Virus record (IMG/VR): IMGVR_UViG_3300025151_000130 | Coordinates: 1-35,811 of that record | Source of the DNA: a virus | Length of the DNA stretch: 35,811 bases | Direction: 5' to 3' (one strand) | In this document: one piece after another, positions 8,926 through 16,618 of the stretch | Layout: every line of letters begins with the position of its first letter | Position numbering within the stretch: position 1 is the stretch's first letter | Notes under the pieces: generated by a model | The model's database searches: none | Told to the model about the DNA's origin: nothing | Seen by the model: the letters and a program-made list of their open reading frames with translations, nothing else | Translations under genes and position numbers: made by a program

Positions 8926-9483
8926 ATGGCTGTAAATAAAGCATCACCAATCCCACCATGGGCATCAGTTAAGATCGAACCAAAAAGACAATTTAAATTT
9001 ATCTTAACCATAGGAGATATTCCTGCTTGGGTTGTAACAAGATGCGATAGACCAAACCCAAACTTTGATGGAACTGTCAATCATGAATTTTTAGGACACC
9101 AGTTTAAATTTCCTGGTAAGCTTAAATGGTCTGATGTTAACGTTACTCTTGTTGAACCAATCGATCCTGATGTTTCCGGTCAGGTTTTGGATGCAGTTAT
9201 TAAAGCTGGTTACAATCCACCATCAACATGGACTGCTGATAATGAAGGTTGGAGAACCACATTCTCAAAAGAAAGGTTTGTCACAGGTAACTTTGGTAAC
9301 ATCTCAATTAAGGTTTTAGATTCCGATGGCAATGAAGTTGAAACATGGACACTATTCAACTCATTCGTCTCAGATGTAAACTACTCTGCTCTAGAGTACA
9401 GTGGTAATAACATCAACACAGTAACACTAAAGTTTAGTTACGATTACGCTACTGTAAACATTACCGAGATCAACCAAAATTAA
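8926..9483 (+). CDS. gp19: tail tube protein (T4 gp19-like)
   Basis: A 185-residue protein right after the sheath gene. It forms the inner tube through which DNA passes. Family features are the early beta strand KRQFKFILTIGDIPAW (about residues 21-36), the 'CDRPNPNF' segment, and a final W..FNSFVSDVNYSALEYSGNNI stretch leading to a beta strand. Its length is close to T4 gp19 (163). AGGAG precedes the ATG at proper spacing. The next gene encodes a paralogue of exactly the same length, so this one is taken as the main tube subunit because it adjoins the sheath gene. Confidence 0.88.
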   Translation: MAVNKASPIPPWASVKIEPKRQFKFILTIGDIPAWVVTRCDRPNPNFDGTVNHEFLGHQFKFPGKLKWSDVNVTLVEPIDPDVSGQVLDAVIKAGYNPPSTWTADNEGWRTTFSKERFVTGNFGNISIKVLDSDGNEVETWTLFNSFVSDVNYSALEYSGNNINTVTLKFSYDYATVNITEINQN

Positions 9484-9503
9484 TAAATGACATAATTATA
9501 TAA

Positions 9504-10061
9504 ATGTCAGATATAAACTATACACAAACTGTACGCTCCTCTTTGCAAAGTAATTTTCGGTTTTTACTGAGAATTGATGATATTCCATTTGCAATGGTTT
9601 CAAATGTCAGTAGACCATCACCAAATTTTGAAGCGCCAAAAACATTTCAGTTATTGAATTGGAGATTTAAAAATCCAGGTGCAGTTGTGTCTTGGAATGA
9701 TCTAACATTTAAAGTTGTTGAGAGTTTTGACAACGAAAAATTTGATAGTATCTCTGGTATATTACTTAATACCTATAAAAGACTTGGATATGATAATCCA
9801 AATCAAATTAATCCAACAAATCTTAAAGATATGAACAAAAGGGATTTAATAAATTCTATAGGAACTGTTAAAATAGAGGTGTTAACACCTGATGGTGATG
9901 TATACGAGACTTGGCAGTTATATAATGCGTTTGTTTCAAAGATTGATTTCGACGGTTTAAATTATGCTGGAGCAAGTATTTTGGGAGCATCAGTCTCATT
10001 ATCTTATGACTGGGCAGATATGACTTATAGAACTGCATCAGGTAGAGAAACGACTTATTAA
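9504..10061 (+). CDS. second tail-tube-fold protein (gp19 paralogue)
   Basis: A 185-residue protein with the same order of motifs as the preceding tube protein. NFRFLLRIDDIPFAM parallels RQFKFILTIGDIPAW, VSRPSPNFEAPKTF parallels CDRPNPNFDGTVNH, ETWQLYNAFVSKIDFDGL parallels ETWTLFNSFVSDVNYSAL, and ASVSLSYDWADM parallels VTLKFSYDYATV. The two are clearly related but divergent. It may be a minor tube ring, a tube terminator/initiator such as gp3 or gp54 (which share the tube fold), or a second tube subunit. No Shine-Dalgarno stands out before the ATG (only an A/T-rich leader), so it may be translated less than its neighbour. Confidence 0.8.
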   Translation: MSDINYTQTVRSSLQSNFRFLLRIDDIPFAMVSNVSRPSPNFEAPKTFQLLNWRFKNPGAVVSWNDLTFKVVESFDNEKFDSISGILLNTYKRLGYDNPNQINPTNLKDMNKRDLINSIGTVKIEVLTPDGDVYETWQLYNAFVSKIDFDGLNYAGASILGASVSLSYDWADMTYRTASGRETTY

Positions 10062-10072
10062 ACGAGGTTAAA

Positions 10073-10864
10073 ATGCAAAAATTTGATATGACAGATGACG
10101 TTAGATCATCTGAGTTGAATGGCGCAACATTCTTTGTTGATTTGCCAACAAAGGGAGCGTCTTATCCCGAAGGACATCCTTTTCATGGCAAAGAAACGAT
10201 TGAAGTTAAGATGTTGACAATGAAAGAAGAGGAAATTCTTTTGAACTCCTCTTATGCACAGAAGGGTGTTTTGGTCGATAAGCTTTTACAAAGCATTGTT
10301 TTGGAAAAAGACTTTAATCCAAAAGAGATTTTTGAAACAGATCAATTAGCTATATTGATTGCTGCTAGAATTGATGCATATGGCGAAGATTATGGTGTAA
10401 CAATTGAGTGTATGTCATGCGGCGAGGATTATGACGCAGATTTAGATCTTTCAAAGATATTAGAGAATGTAAATGTCCCAGACATTGAGACAACTGAAAA
10501 TGGTACGTTTATTATTGAGCTACCAAAATCAAAGAAAGTTGTGGAATACAAAATTCTGTTGCCAACTGAAGCCAATTCTGTTAAAAAGACAACAGAAAAA
10601 ATGCAGAAAATGAACATAAACACATCTGAACAAAAAGAATTCTATAAAAGAATACTTTTAAGTGTTGATGGTAACACTGACCGTGAAGTAATTTCTAATT
10701 TTATTGATAATATGCGAATTATGGATTCACGATTTTTAACTAAGAAGTATGGAAATTGTTTGCCATCGATTAATGCTTCATTCAAGTCAGCTTGCTCTCA
10801 TTGTAATCATGAACAAGAAGGAGGTCTGCCTATCCAGGCGAACTTTTTTTTCCCTGAATTCTAA
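10073..10864 (+). CDS. baseplate/tail assembly protein, T4_baseplate (PF12322)-like, likely frameshift donor
   Basis: A 263-residue protein between the tube and tape-measure genes. The sequence LTMKEEEILLNSSYAQKGVLVDKLLQS, continuing to LAILIAARIDAYGEDY and a Cys pair, is the pattern I know from the phage 'T4 bacteriophage base plate protein' family. Cysteines occur as two CxxC pairs (113/116 and 241/244), suggesting one structural zinc. In tailed phages this slot usually encodes a tail assembly chaperone that binds the tape measure. The gene ends with an eight-T run (10844-10851) whose sequence continues in a second frame (next entry), with a perfect AAGGAGGT at 10818-10825. A programmed frameshift is therefore likely. 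The family call is fairly firm; the chaperone role is inference. Confidence 0.75.
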   Translation: MQKFDMTDDVRSSELNGATFFVDLPTKGASYPEGHPFHGKETIEVKMLTMKEEEILLNSSYAQKGVLVDKLLQSIVLEKDFNPKEIFETDQLAILIAARIDAYGEDYGVTIECMSCGEDYDADLDLSKILENVNVPDIETTENGTFIIELPKSKKVVEYKILLPTEANSVKKTTEKMQKMNINTSEQKEFYKRILLSVDGNTDREVISNFIDNMRIMDSRFLTKKYGNCLPSINASFKSACSHCNHEQEGGLPIQANFFFPEF

Positions 10865-11018
10865 TTATATTCAAAGCGTGTACGAAAATATTATATTTTT
10901 GGCACAATCTGGATGGAGTTATTCTGAAGTTTCAAAATTTCCAATAAAGAAGAGGGATTGGCTGTTTGAAACATTTGTCGCAGCAATGAAAACGGATGAA
11001 ATAACAGAGGATATATAA
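10842..11018 (+). CDS. downstream frame of tail assembly protein (probably made by frameshift)
   Basis: This open frame overlaps the end of the previous gene in the +1 (equivalently -2) frame and runs to a TAA at 11016. After the T run it encodes about 55 residues: NYIQSVYENIIFLAQSGWSY, then a short helix and PIKKRDWLFETFVAAMKTDE. This resembles the second domain of tail assembly chaperones. No start codon with a Shine-Dalgarno exists after the upstream stop. The only possibilities are a GTG at 10878 and a TTG at 10899, with no purine-rich site. An ATG at 10749 lies deep in the upstream gene and gives an unlikely N-terminus. I therefore prefer ribosomal slippage in the eight-T run to a separate gene. 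The start coordinate given is the frame entry point, not a start codon. Confidence 0.6.
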   Translation, partial: TFFSLNSNYIQSVYENIIFLAQSGWSYSEVSKFPIKKRDWLFETFVAAMKTDEITEDI

Positions 11019-12401
11019 TTGGCAACGCCACAAGAAAATGCAGAGAAGATCGTTCAAGCTATCGGAGAGATGGCTGGACCTATATCTAAAGTTAATACTG
11101 AGCTATCAGTAACTCGCAAGGCTTTAAACCTTATAAATCAAGATCTTTCAAACTCAACAATTCAGTTTTTAGCTTTTTTTAATGAAATTCAAGAACTGCA
11201 AAAAAGAGCAGTTACCGAGATAGGTTTTTTAGATTTCAATGAAAGCATTGAGAGAGGAGTTGATTTATTTAAAGACTTAAATGCGGCGGGAACTGATTAT
11301 GCAATCACCCAAAAGAACATTAATGATACTATTTTTGATCTAGCAAAGAATTTTGAAGCTACGGGAATTAGTGTTAAGGGTCTTGATAGGGCAATCGCAG
11401 CTAACAGTAACCTTGTGGAAAGATCGAAATTGGTTCAGTTCGTTACTGACTTAAGCTTTCAGCAAGAGAAGGGTTCAAGAATAGCAGCAAGATTTTCAGA
11501 TAGTTTGATTGGATTATCAATTGCACTAAAAAGACCACCCGGCGAGTTATTAAACTTAACTCAGGGCTTGCTAAACAGTAATGCGACATTTGCTCAGTCA
11601 GAAGAAGTTTTAAAGAGGTTGGCAGTTAGGTCTTCGCAGCTTGGAAGGATGTTTAACACATCAAGTCAGTCTTTGAACCAAGCACTTGGTGCGACGTTTA
11701 CAATTCAGCAGAGACAAGAACAGGCGGCAAGGCTTTCACAAATCGCTGGCAGATTGCAATTGGGCATTGACACATCGGGTCTATTAAGTTCTGATCCAGA
11801 AACAAGACAAAAGGCTATTGTACAAATTGTTCAACAGCTTAATAGGCGTGCAAAAGGTCTTAGCCCAGCAATTAGACAAGCTTTGATTGCAGCATTAGGA
11901 CCTACTGTCATTGGAACAGCGTTGGGACCAAAAGGCTTAAGAGCGTTAGGAACAAGAGATTTTAGCGCCCAGGCATTGGAAAAAGCACCACGCACCGCAC
12001 CTGCCGATCTTGACGCAGCAAGGCGCGGGGCAGCTACAGCAAAAGATGTTCTTGAGCAGAGAGTACGCGCCAAGGCTTTAAATGCTGCACAAACACAACT
12101 ACGTGAAGTAACTAGAAAACTTGGCTCCGAAGTAACAAAAATGACAGAAGCAACTCAAGTTTTAGCTTCGGCAACAGTTGATGGTAGTGCTGCTCTATCT
12201 AAAGCAGCGGGAATTTTATCTGCCAGTGCAGCACAAATAATAACAAAACTTTCAGCAAAAGTTCTAAAAATGCTTGGTGTTATTGAAAAACTACCGCCAA
12301 GTGTCAGAGGACCCCTACAACAAGAGATTGATGAAATAAAAGCTGGCATGAGAGAGTTAGCAGAAAAAACAGGTGCTGTTCTTCCAGGTGCAACGAAATA
12401 A
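11019..12401 (+). CDS. tape measure-like tail protein (gp29 position)
   Basis: A 460-residue, almost entirely helical protein rich in Ala/Leu/Gln. Segments such as FNTSSQSLNQALGATFTIQQ, then RQEQAARLSQIAGRLQLGID with LLSSDPETRQK, match the repeated texture of tape measure proteins of marine phages. Tape measures set tail length and are ejected ahead of the DNA. T4 gp29 has 590 residues; at about 1.5 angstrom per residue, 460 residues would give a tail of roughly 70 nm, if the whole chain is stretched. Translation starts at TTG, directly after the upstream TAA, with AGAGG 8 bp before it. That tight junction with the assembly-chaperone frame is typical. A hub protein is the main alternative. 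Confidence 0.65.
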   Translation: MATPQENAEKIVQAIGEMAGPISKVNTELSVTRKALNLINQDLSNSTIQFLAFFNEIQELQKRAVTEIGFLDFNESIERGVDLFKDLNAAGTDYAITQKNINDTIFDLAKNFEATGISVKGLDRAIAANSNLVERSKLVQFVTDLSFQQEKGSRIAARFSDSLIGLSIALKRPPGELLNLTQGLLNSNATFAQSEEVLKRLAVRSSQLGRMFNTSSQSLNQALGATFTIQQRQEQAARLSQIAGRLQLGIDTSGLLSSDPETRQKAIVQIVQQLNRRAKGLSPAIRQALIAALGPTVIGTALGPKGLRALGTRDFSAQALEKAPRTAPADLDAARRGAATAKDVLEQRVRAKALNAAQTQLREVTRKLGSEVTKMTEATQVLASATVDGSAALSKAAGILSASAAQIITKLSAKVLKMLGVIEKLPPSVRGPLQQEIDEIKAGMRELAEKTGAVLPGATK

Positions 12402-12425
12402 ATTTATTTTAATAATAATTACTGT

Positions 12426-13259
12426 ATGGCAATTAACCTTGGAAATGATTATTTAACAAGCCTCGTTGATTCACAGCTTAGTGCTGTTGACGATGCTTTC
12501 TCTAGTAATGTTGGTAATGATACAACAATAAAAACGGCTTTACCGGCAGAAGCAGGAATTAGAAATTCGTTAGCTTTCTCTAATATTAGAATTAGTTTTC
12601 CAACAAGACAAGGTAATATACCATTTTTAAATGCACTAACAACAAATTCTTTATATTTTCCAGCGTACATAACTACTTTTGACGACAACTATACTGTCGG
12701 TGTGACAGGTGAACAAGTCTTTGGTAGAACTGATCCAACCCCTGTTTACAGAGGCGTTACCAGAACAATATCAGTAGCATTAAATATTCCATGCTTTGAT
12801 GCAAACGACGCAAATGAAAATTTAAAAAAGATTAATAAGTTTATTCAAAACTTATATCCATCTTACAATAGTTTTAAAGGTGATTTGATTGTAGGCTCAC
12901 CACCCTTGATTAGAGTTAAATTTGCAAATCTGATTACAAATCAATTAAGAGGGTCTGGTGGATTGCTTGGTTATGTGACCAATTTTAAATATAACTTTAA
13001 TCCAGGTGATGGCTTTTACTTTTCAAGTAGAAATGGAACACAAAATTCAACAAACTTATTCTTTAGAAGTTACACAATGACATTTACTTTTTCAGTCTTA
13101 CACGAAGACGTGGTTGGTTTTGTTGACGGTAGATCAAGTTCAACCCGTGAATTCCCATATAAAACAAATGTCGGTAGGTTTAACCCAGCAGAGGTTTTCA
13201 CAGGTAGATATGCGCCAGTTAGTCCAGACACAGCAGAAGAACAGCAATTAGGCGGTTAG
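12426..13259 (+). CDS. baseplate tube initiator/cap-like protein (gp48/gp54 type)
   Basis: A 277-residue, beta-rich protein between the tape measure and gp53-like genes. The block TGEQVFGRTDPTPVYRGVTR followed by TISVALNIPCFD (about residues 95-127) is the 'GR.dPi..Y..TTR.i.l...i' pattern seen in T4-like baseplate proteins that sit where the tube begins. A helical NLKKINKFIQNLYPSY follows, then strands such as PPLIRVKFANLI. T4 places gp48 and gp54 at this structural position, and both have a tube-like fold. Assignment to one or the other is not possible by eye. The start ATG at 12426 lacks an obvious Shine-Dalgarno and follows an A/T-only leader. Confidence 0.6.
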   Translation: MAINLGNDYLTSLVDSQLSAVDDAFSSNVGNDTTIKTALPAEAGIRNSLAFSNIRISFPTRQGNIPFLNALTTNSLYFPAYITTFDDNYTVGVTGEQVFGRTDPTPVYRGVTRTISVALNIPCFDANDANENLKKINKFIQNLYPSYNSFKGDLIVGSPPLIRVKFANLITNQLRGSGGLLGYVTNFKYNFNPGDGFYFSSRNGTQNSTNLFFRSYTMTFTFSVLHEDVVGFVDGRSSSTREFPYKTNVGRFNPAEVFTGRYAPVSPDTAEEQQLGG

Positions 13260-13269
13260 GTATAATACG

Positions 13270-13623
13270 ATGGCAATTTCAAGATATTCTAAAACAGAGA
13301 CGCAAGACTTAACAGACGCAGACTACAAAGAAGTTTATATTGATAAATTTGATAATAAACGAAAAAAATTTATTGCTAAAAAAGCAACTTTAAATTTGCA
13401 GTATCCAAGTTTTAATGAAGTCCTTTCTTATAATTTTGAACTTCACGTATGGTCTCTTGGAGATCACTATTATAAATTAGCTGAAAGATTTTATGGTGAT
13501 CCTACTTATTGGTGGGTTATAGCGTGGTTTAACAAGAAGCCGACTGAAAGCCATGTCAATGTTGGTGACATAATACGTGTGCCAAAACCACTAGGGCAGA
13601 TTTTGACAGATTTAGGATATTAA
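13270..13623 (+). CDS. gp53: baseplate wedge protein with LysM-like domain (gp53-like)
   Basis: A 117-residue protein. Residues about 60-108 read WSLGDHYYKLAERFYGDPTY, then WWVIAWFNKKPTE, then VNVGDIIRVPKPL. This is the compact LysM-like fold of T4 gp53: a 'GD..Y.LA..yYGDp.yWW.Ia..N' helix pair followed by 'GD.I.iP'. In T4, gp53 links neighbouring wedges into the closed baseplate. It is shorter than T4 gp53 (196 residues), keeping little beyond the core domain. It lies in a tight run of baseplate genes, 10 bp after the previous gene and 1 bp before the next. Confidence 0.82.
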   Translation: MAISRYSKTETQDLTDADYKEVYIDKFDNKRKKFIAKKATLNLQYPSFNEVLSYNFELHVWSLGDHYYKLAERFYGDPTYWWVIAWFNKKPTESHVNVGDIIRVPKPLGQILTDLGY

Positions 13624-13624
13624 A

Positions 13625-16618
13625 ATGGAACTATTTTACCCAGGAAAAGGGATTACAGTAGATCAAGATAATCTATTAGATCAAGCGTTCCTTATACAGT
13701 CAATTCTGCCAAACATTGCCAACTCTAAAAATAATAATAAAATTTACAAGTTTTTTAAAGAGTATCATAAGGAACAGCTTTTAAAGTCTTTTGAGATGAA
13801 CAAGAGAACAATCTCTTTAAACACATCATATGGCTGTGATTTTGAATCTGAGATTAGATTTGCTTCTATTGATGATAGAACCAAACACATTAAACTAATG
13901 CAGAATTTGACAACAGTTCAAAAGTCTGCTTTAGCTCCATACGTTCGATTATATTTGGTTCCTAATCCATATACAAAAACAGCTTTAGACTTTAAAAGAA
14001 ACGCCATTCCTCTTGCATTTGGCAAAAGTTTTGACTTGGACTTTTATTTGAACAAGAAGAGGCAAGGTACATTTTCTCAAAGATTAGAAAATACAGCAGT
14101 CAATTCTTTCGATAATACAAAAATTAGCTCAACAAGTCGTGGTGAGTTGGCGGCAATTCAATCAATGACAGTTGGAAGAGTATATAACCAAACAAACGTT
14201 TTTGATCCAATCAACATTGATATGACGTTTTATTTTTCCTCATTTGACGTATTTGCACATAAACCAGCAATTGAAGCTTCTAGCGGCTTTGAGACTTACT
14301 TGAACAGATTGTCTCAAGGAGGTGGACTTAGCAGTTTTTATAGTGACCTCAGAGATTTAAGATACACAGAGTTAATCACTTTACAAAATAAAGACTTTAA
14401 ATTAGTTGTTGAATATGGCTGGAATGTTGACGATAGTGTTTCCGAACAAGTATTTAGCTTTCTTGATAAACAGAGAATTAAAAAGTTTGAAAAAACTTTC
14501 TATCTTCTTAATCCGCAAGATCACCGTATAAACTTTTCAGATGATGGTAGCTTTACAATGTCTGTTAAGTATGTGCCTTCTACTGTTGATAGCATTTTTA
14601 AATCCACAGATATCAAAACAGGACTTCTATTAAACGAAGAAGTTTTCAAAAAGGTCAAAGGTGCGGCATCGGAGAACATACAAGAAAAAGTTAAAAAAAT
14701 TAAAAAACTAAATTCTTTGAGATACGAAGATGCAACTAAAGAATTGAAAAGATTAAAAGATATATCAAAACTAAAAGAAGAACTGTCTAGCTTAAAAGCA
14801 GTAAACTATGTAAATTTATTTGAAAGGTTTTGTCGCGAATCCGACATAATATATCGTGCTGCTGTTGAAACAGAAGTTGTAGATTCAAAATATGTCTTTA
14901 GAACAACACTTGCTAAAAATTTTACTAAGAGTTCTAACGTTAACGAAAGACCTGTACCTATTGGGAGAGAAGCTTCAGATTTTTCACTGTATAATGTAAA
15001 CCAAATTATTGATAAGATAAAAACTTTAAGAAAGAAAAACAAATTAGAAACAGAGGATTTATCCGAGGAAGAGAGATTAAAAGACATAGATTTTTTAGGG
15101 TTTACAAAAGTAGGTCTTACACGAATTACACCGGAAATAAGACAAGACCCAAGGTATAAAGACCGCTTTGATAAACTATCGCGTGATATTGTAAAAGATG
15201 TATTAATAAATTTTCAGAATAGAAAATTTATAAGTTTCATGCTTTTTAGAGATGTCTTGAACGTTATAATTGAGTTAGCAAAAGTTTCTGGTCCAAAAGA
15301 TGAAATTCCATATTTTGTATTGGGAAATTTTGCGATGCCATTACCAAACGGAAAAAAGTATTGGTGCAATGTTGGAGACATTCCAATTGAACTCAGAACT
15401 TTAAAGGGTAATATGAAAAGTTTCTTTAATAAAAGACCAAAAGCTTCTTTTAAAGATTTTTTATATTATTTCTTACATGATGTATTTCCCTCGATTGTGG
15501 TTCAGAAGGGGCAAAAAGCAGCACTTCCAACAATGAGTTTTCCATTTTTTCACTTTAACCAAAAAAAGTGGGACGGAAATTCTAAAGATAAGAAAAACTA
15601 CTTTGATTTAATTGATGGTAAAAAAGAAAGTTTAACAAAGTTTGGAAAAGAATATTTTAACGACTCTGATTTTGATGGTTCAATTGGATGTCTATTTGTG
15701 GGACAATCACCAAGACTAAGTTTTGAAAATTCATCATTCTTTGTTGGTAAAAATGTTAAGATTGCGTCAGATGCTTTCTTAAAGAACGATGAAGAGCTTT
15801 TAAAGGTTGGAATTGGTAAAATGCTTGTAGGCAGTTCAAGAGGTCTGGTCAAAAGATTATCATTTAACTCTTCTGGTGATCAGTATATTAACAACTTAAA
15901 CTATGAGTTAAATAAGCAAAAGCCAGGAATAGGTCCAGTGCTCATTTCATCTGCCTATCAGTACACGGTTAGTGCCACTTTATATGGCAATAGAATATAT
16001 GAGTTTTCAAATCTAATATATATCCCTGCTGCAAGCCTTGGGTATAGTCCCCAATCTGCCGAAGACGCTTTGAAAAGAGTTGGCTTTGAAGATTTTGAGA
16101 TTGGTGGAATATATTCAATAAACAATATAACAGATCAAGTTGATTTAAAGGCAGGTACTTATACAAAAAATATTAGTGCTTCTACAATTAGAAGAGAATC
16201 TCAGTTGGTTGGAAAGGCATTAAGAGAAGTTAAAAAATCTAATGATAAAGAAGTTCTTTTTCCTTCAAACGGCATAGATTATACTTTACCAGATTATCTC
16301 TATGATAACTCAGAAAAGATTGATAAGCTTTTTAAAGTAAAGATTAAAAAAGTTCTTGTGGACGTATTGTTTGAACGCAGCGGACTTGAGCTTCCTATCG
16401 GACAAACTTTGGAAACTGAAACGCTTACTTTGGGTGCTGGAGTTGGAACAAACTTGACAGATCAGGCTCTTCCATCTCAAATTCAGGCTAGTCTAGACGC
16501 CCCAACCACGATAGACACACCTGCGACGCAAGCGAGCAGTCCTTCAGGACTATCACTAAGTCCACAGCCCAGTCCTGGCACACCAGGATTATCTTTGAGC
16601 ACGGGAGGAGATAGTTAA
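13625..16618 (+). CDS. large virion/baseplate-associated protein, unrecognised
   Basis: A 997-residue protein I cannot name. The N-terminal ~350 residues alternate beta strands and loops. They include VRLYLVPNP, an INIDMTFYFSSFDVFA strand and FKLVVEYGWNVDD, followed by SFTMSVKYVPST. This texture recalls large structural proteins of other giant or marine myovirus baseplates. Residues about 370-500 are strongly helical and Lys/Glu/Leu-rich (coiled-coil-like). The last ~70 residues are a Ser/Pro/Thr/Leu linker (SSPSGLSLSPQPSPGTPGLS) ending in a Gly-Asp tail. No catalytic motif or membrane segment is visible. Position between gp53-like and a second unknown, with a 1-bp gap upstream and a TAATG overlap downstream, argues for a baseplate component. 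Confidence 0.8.
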   Translation: MELFYPGKGITVDQDNLLDQAFLIQSILPNIANSKNNNKIYKFFKEYHKEQLLKSFEMNKRTISLNTSYGCDFESEIRFASIDDRTKHIKLMQNLTTVQKSALAPYVRLYLVPNPYTKTALDFKRNAIPLAFGKSFDLDFYLNKKRQGTFSQRLENTAVNSFDNTKISSTSRGELAAIQSMTVGRVYNQTNVFDPINIDMTFYFSSFDVFAHKPAIEASSGFETYLNRLSQGGGLSSFYSDLRDLRYTELITLQNKDFKLVVEYGWNVDDSVSEQVFSFLDKQRIKKFEKTFYLLNPQDHRINFSDDGSFTMSVKYVPSTVDSIFKSTDIKTGLLLNEEVFKKVKGAASENIQEKVKKIKKLNSLRYEDATKELKRLKDISKLKEELSSLKAVNYVNLFERFCRESDIIYRAAVETEVVDSKYVFRTTLAKNFTKSSNVNERPVPIGREASDFSLYNVNQIIDKIKTLRKKNKLETEDLSEEERLKDIDFLGFTKVGLTRITPEIRQDPRYKDRFDKLSRDIVKDVLINFQNRKFISFMLFRDVLNVIIELAKVSGPKDEIPYFVLGNFAMPLPNGKKYWCNVGDIPIELRTLKGNMKSFFNKRPKASFKDFLYYFLHDVFPSIVVQKGQKAALPTMSFPFFHFNQKKWDGNSKDKKNYFDLIDGKKESLTKFGKEYFNDSDFDGSIGCLFVGQSPRLSFENSSFFVGKNVKIASDAFLKNDEELLKVGIGKMLVGSSRGLVKRLSFNSSGDQYINNLNYELNKQKPGIGPVLISSAYQYTVSATLYGNRIYEFSNLIYIPAASLGYSPQSAEDALKRVGFEDFEIGGIYSINNITDQVDLKAGTYTKNISASTIRRESQLVGKALREVKKSNDKEVLFPSNGIDYTLPDYLYDNSEKIDKLFKVKIKKVLVDVLFERSGLELPIGQTLETETLTLGAGVGTNLTDQALPSQIQASLDAPTTIDTPATQASSPSGLSLSPQPSPGTPGLSLSTGGDS

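Noticed and set aside
10749-10841. ATG at 10749 as start of an independent 89-residue gene
   Set aside because: It would translate over 90 bases of the upstream gene in another frame with no Shine-Dalgarno, and the resulting N-terminus looks random. Frame entry at the T run explains the layout better.
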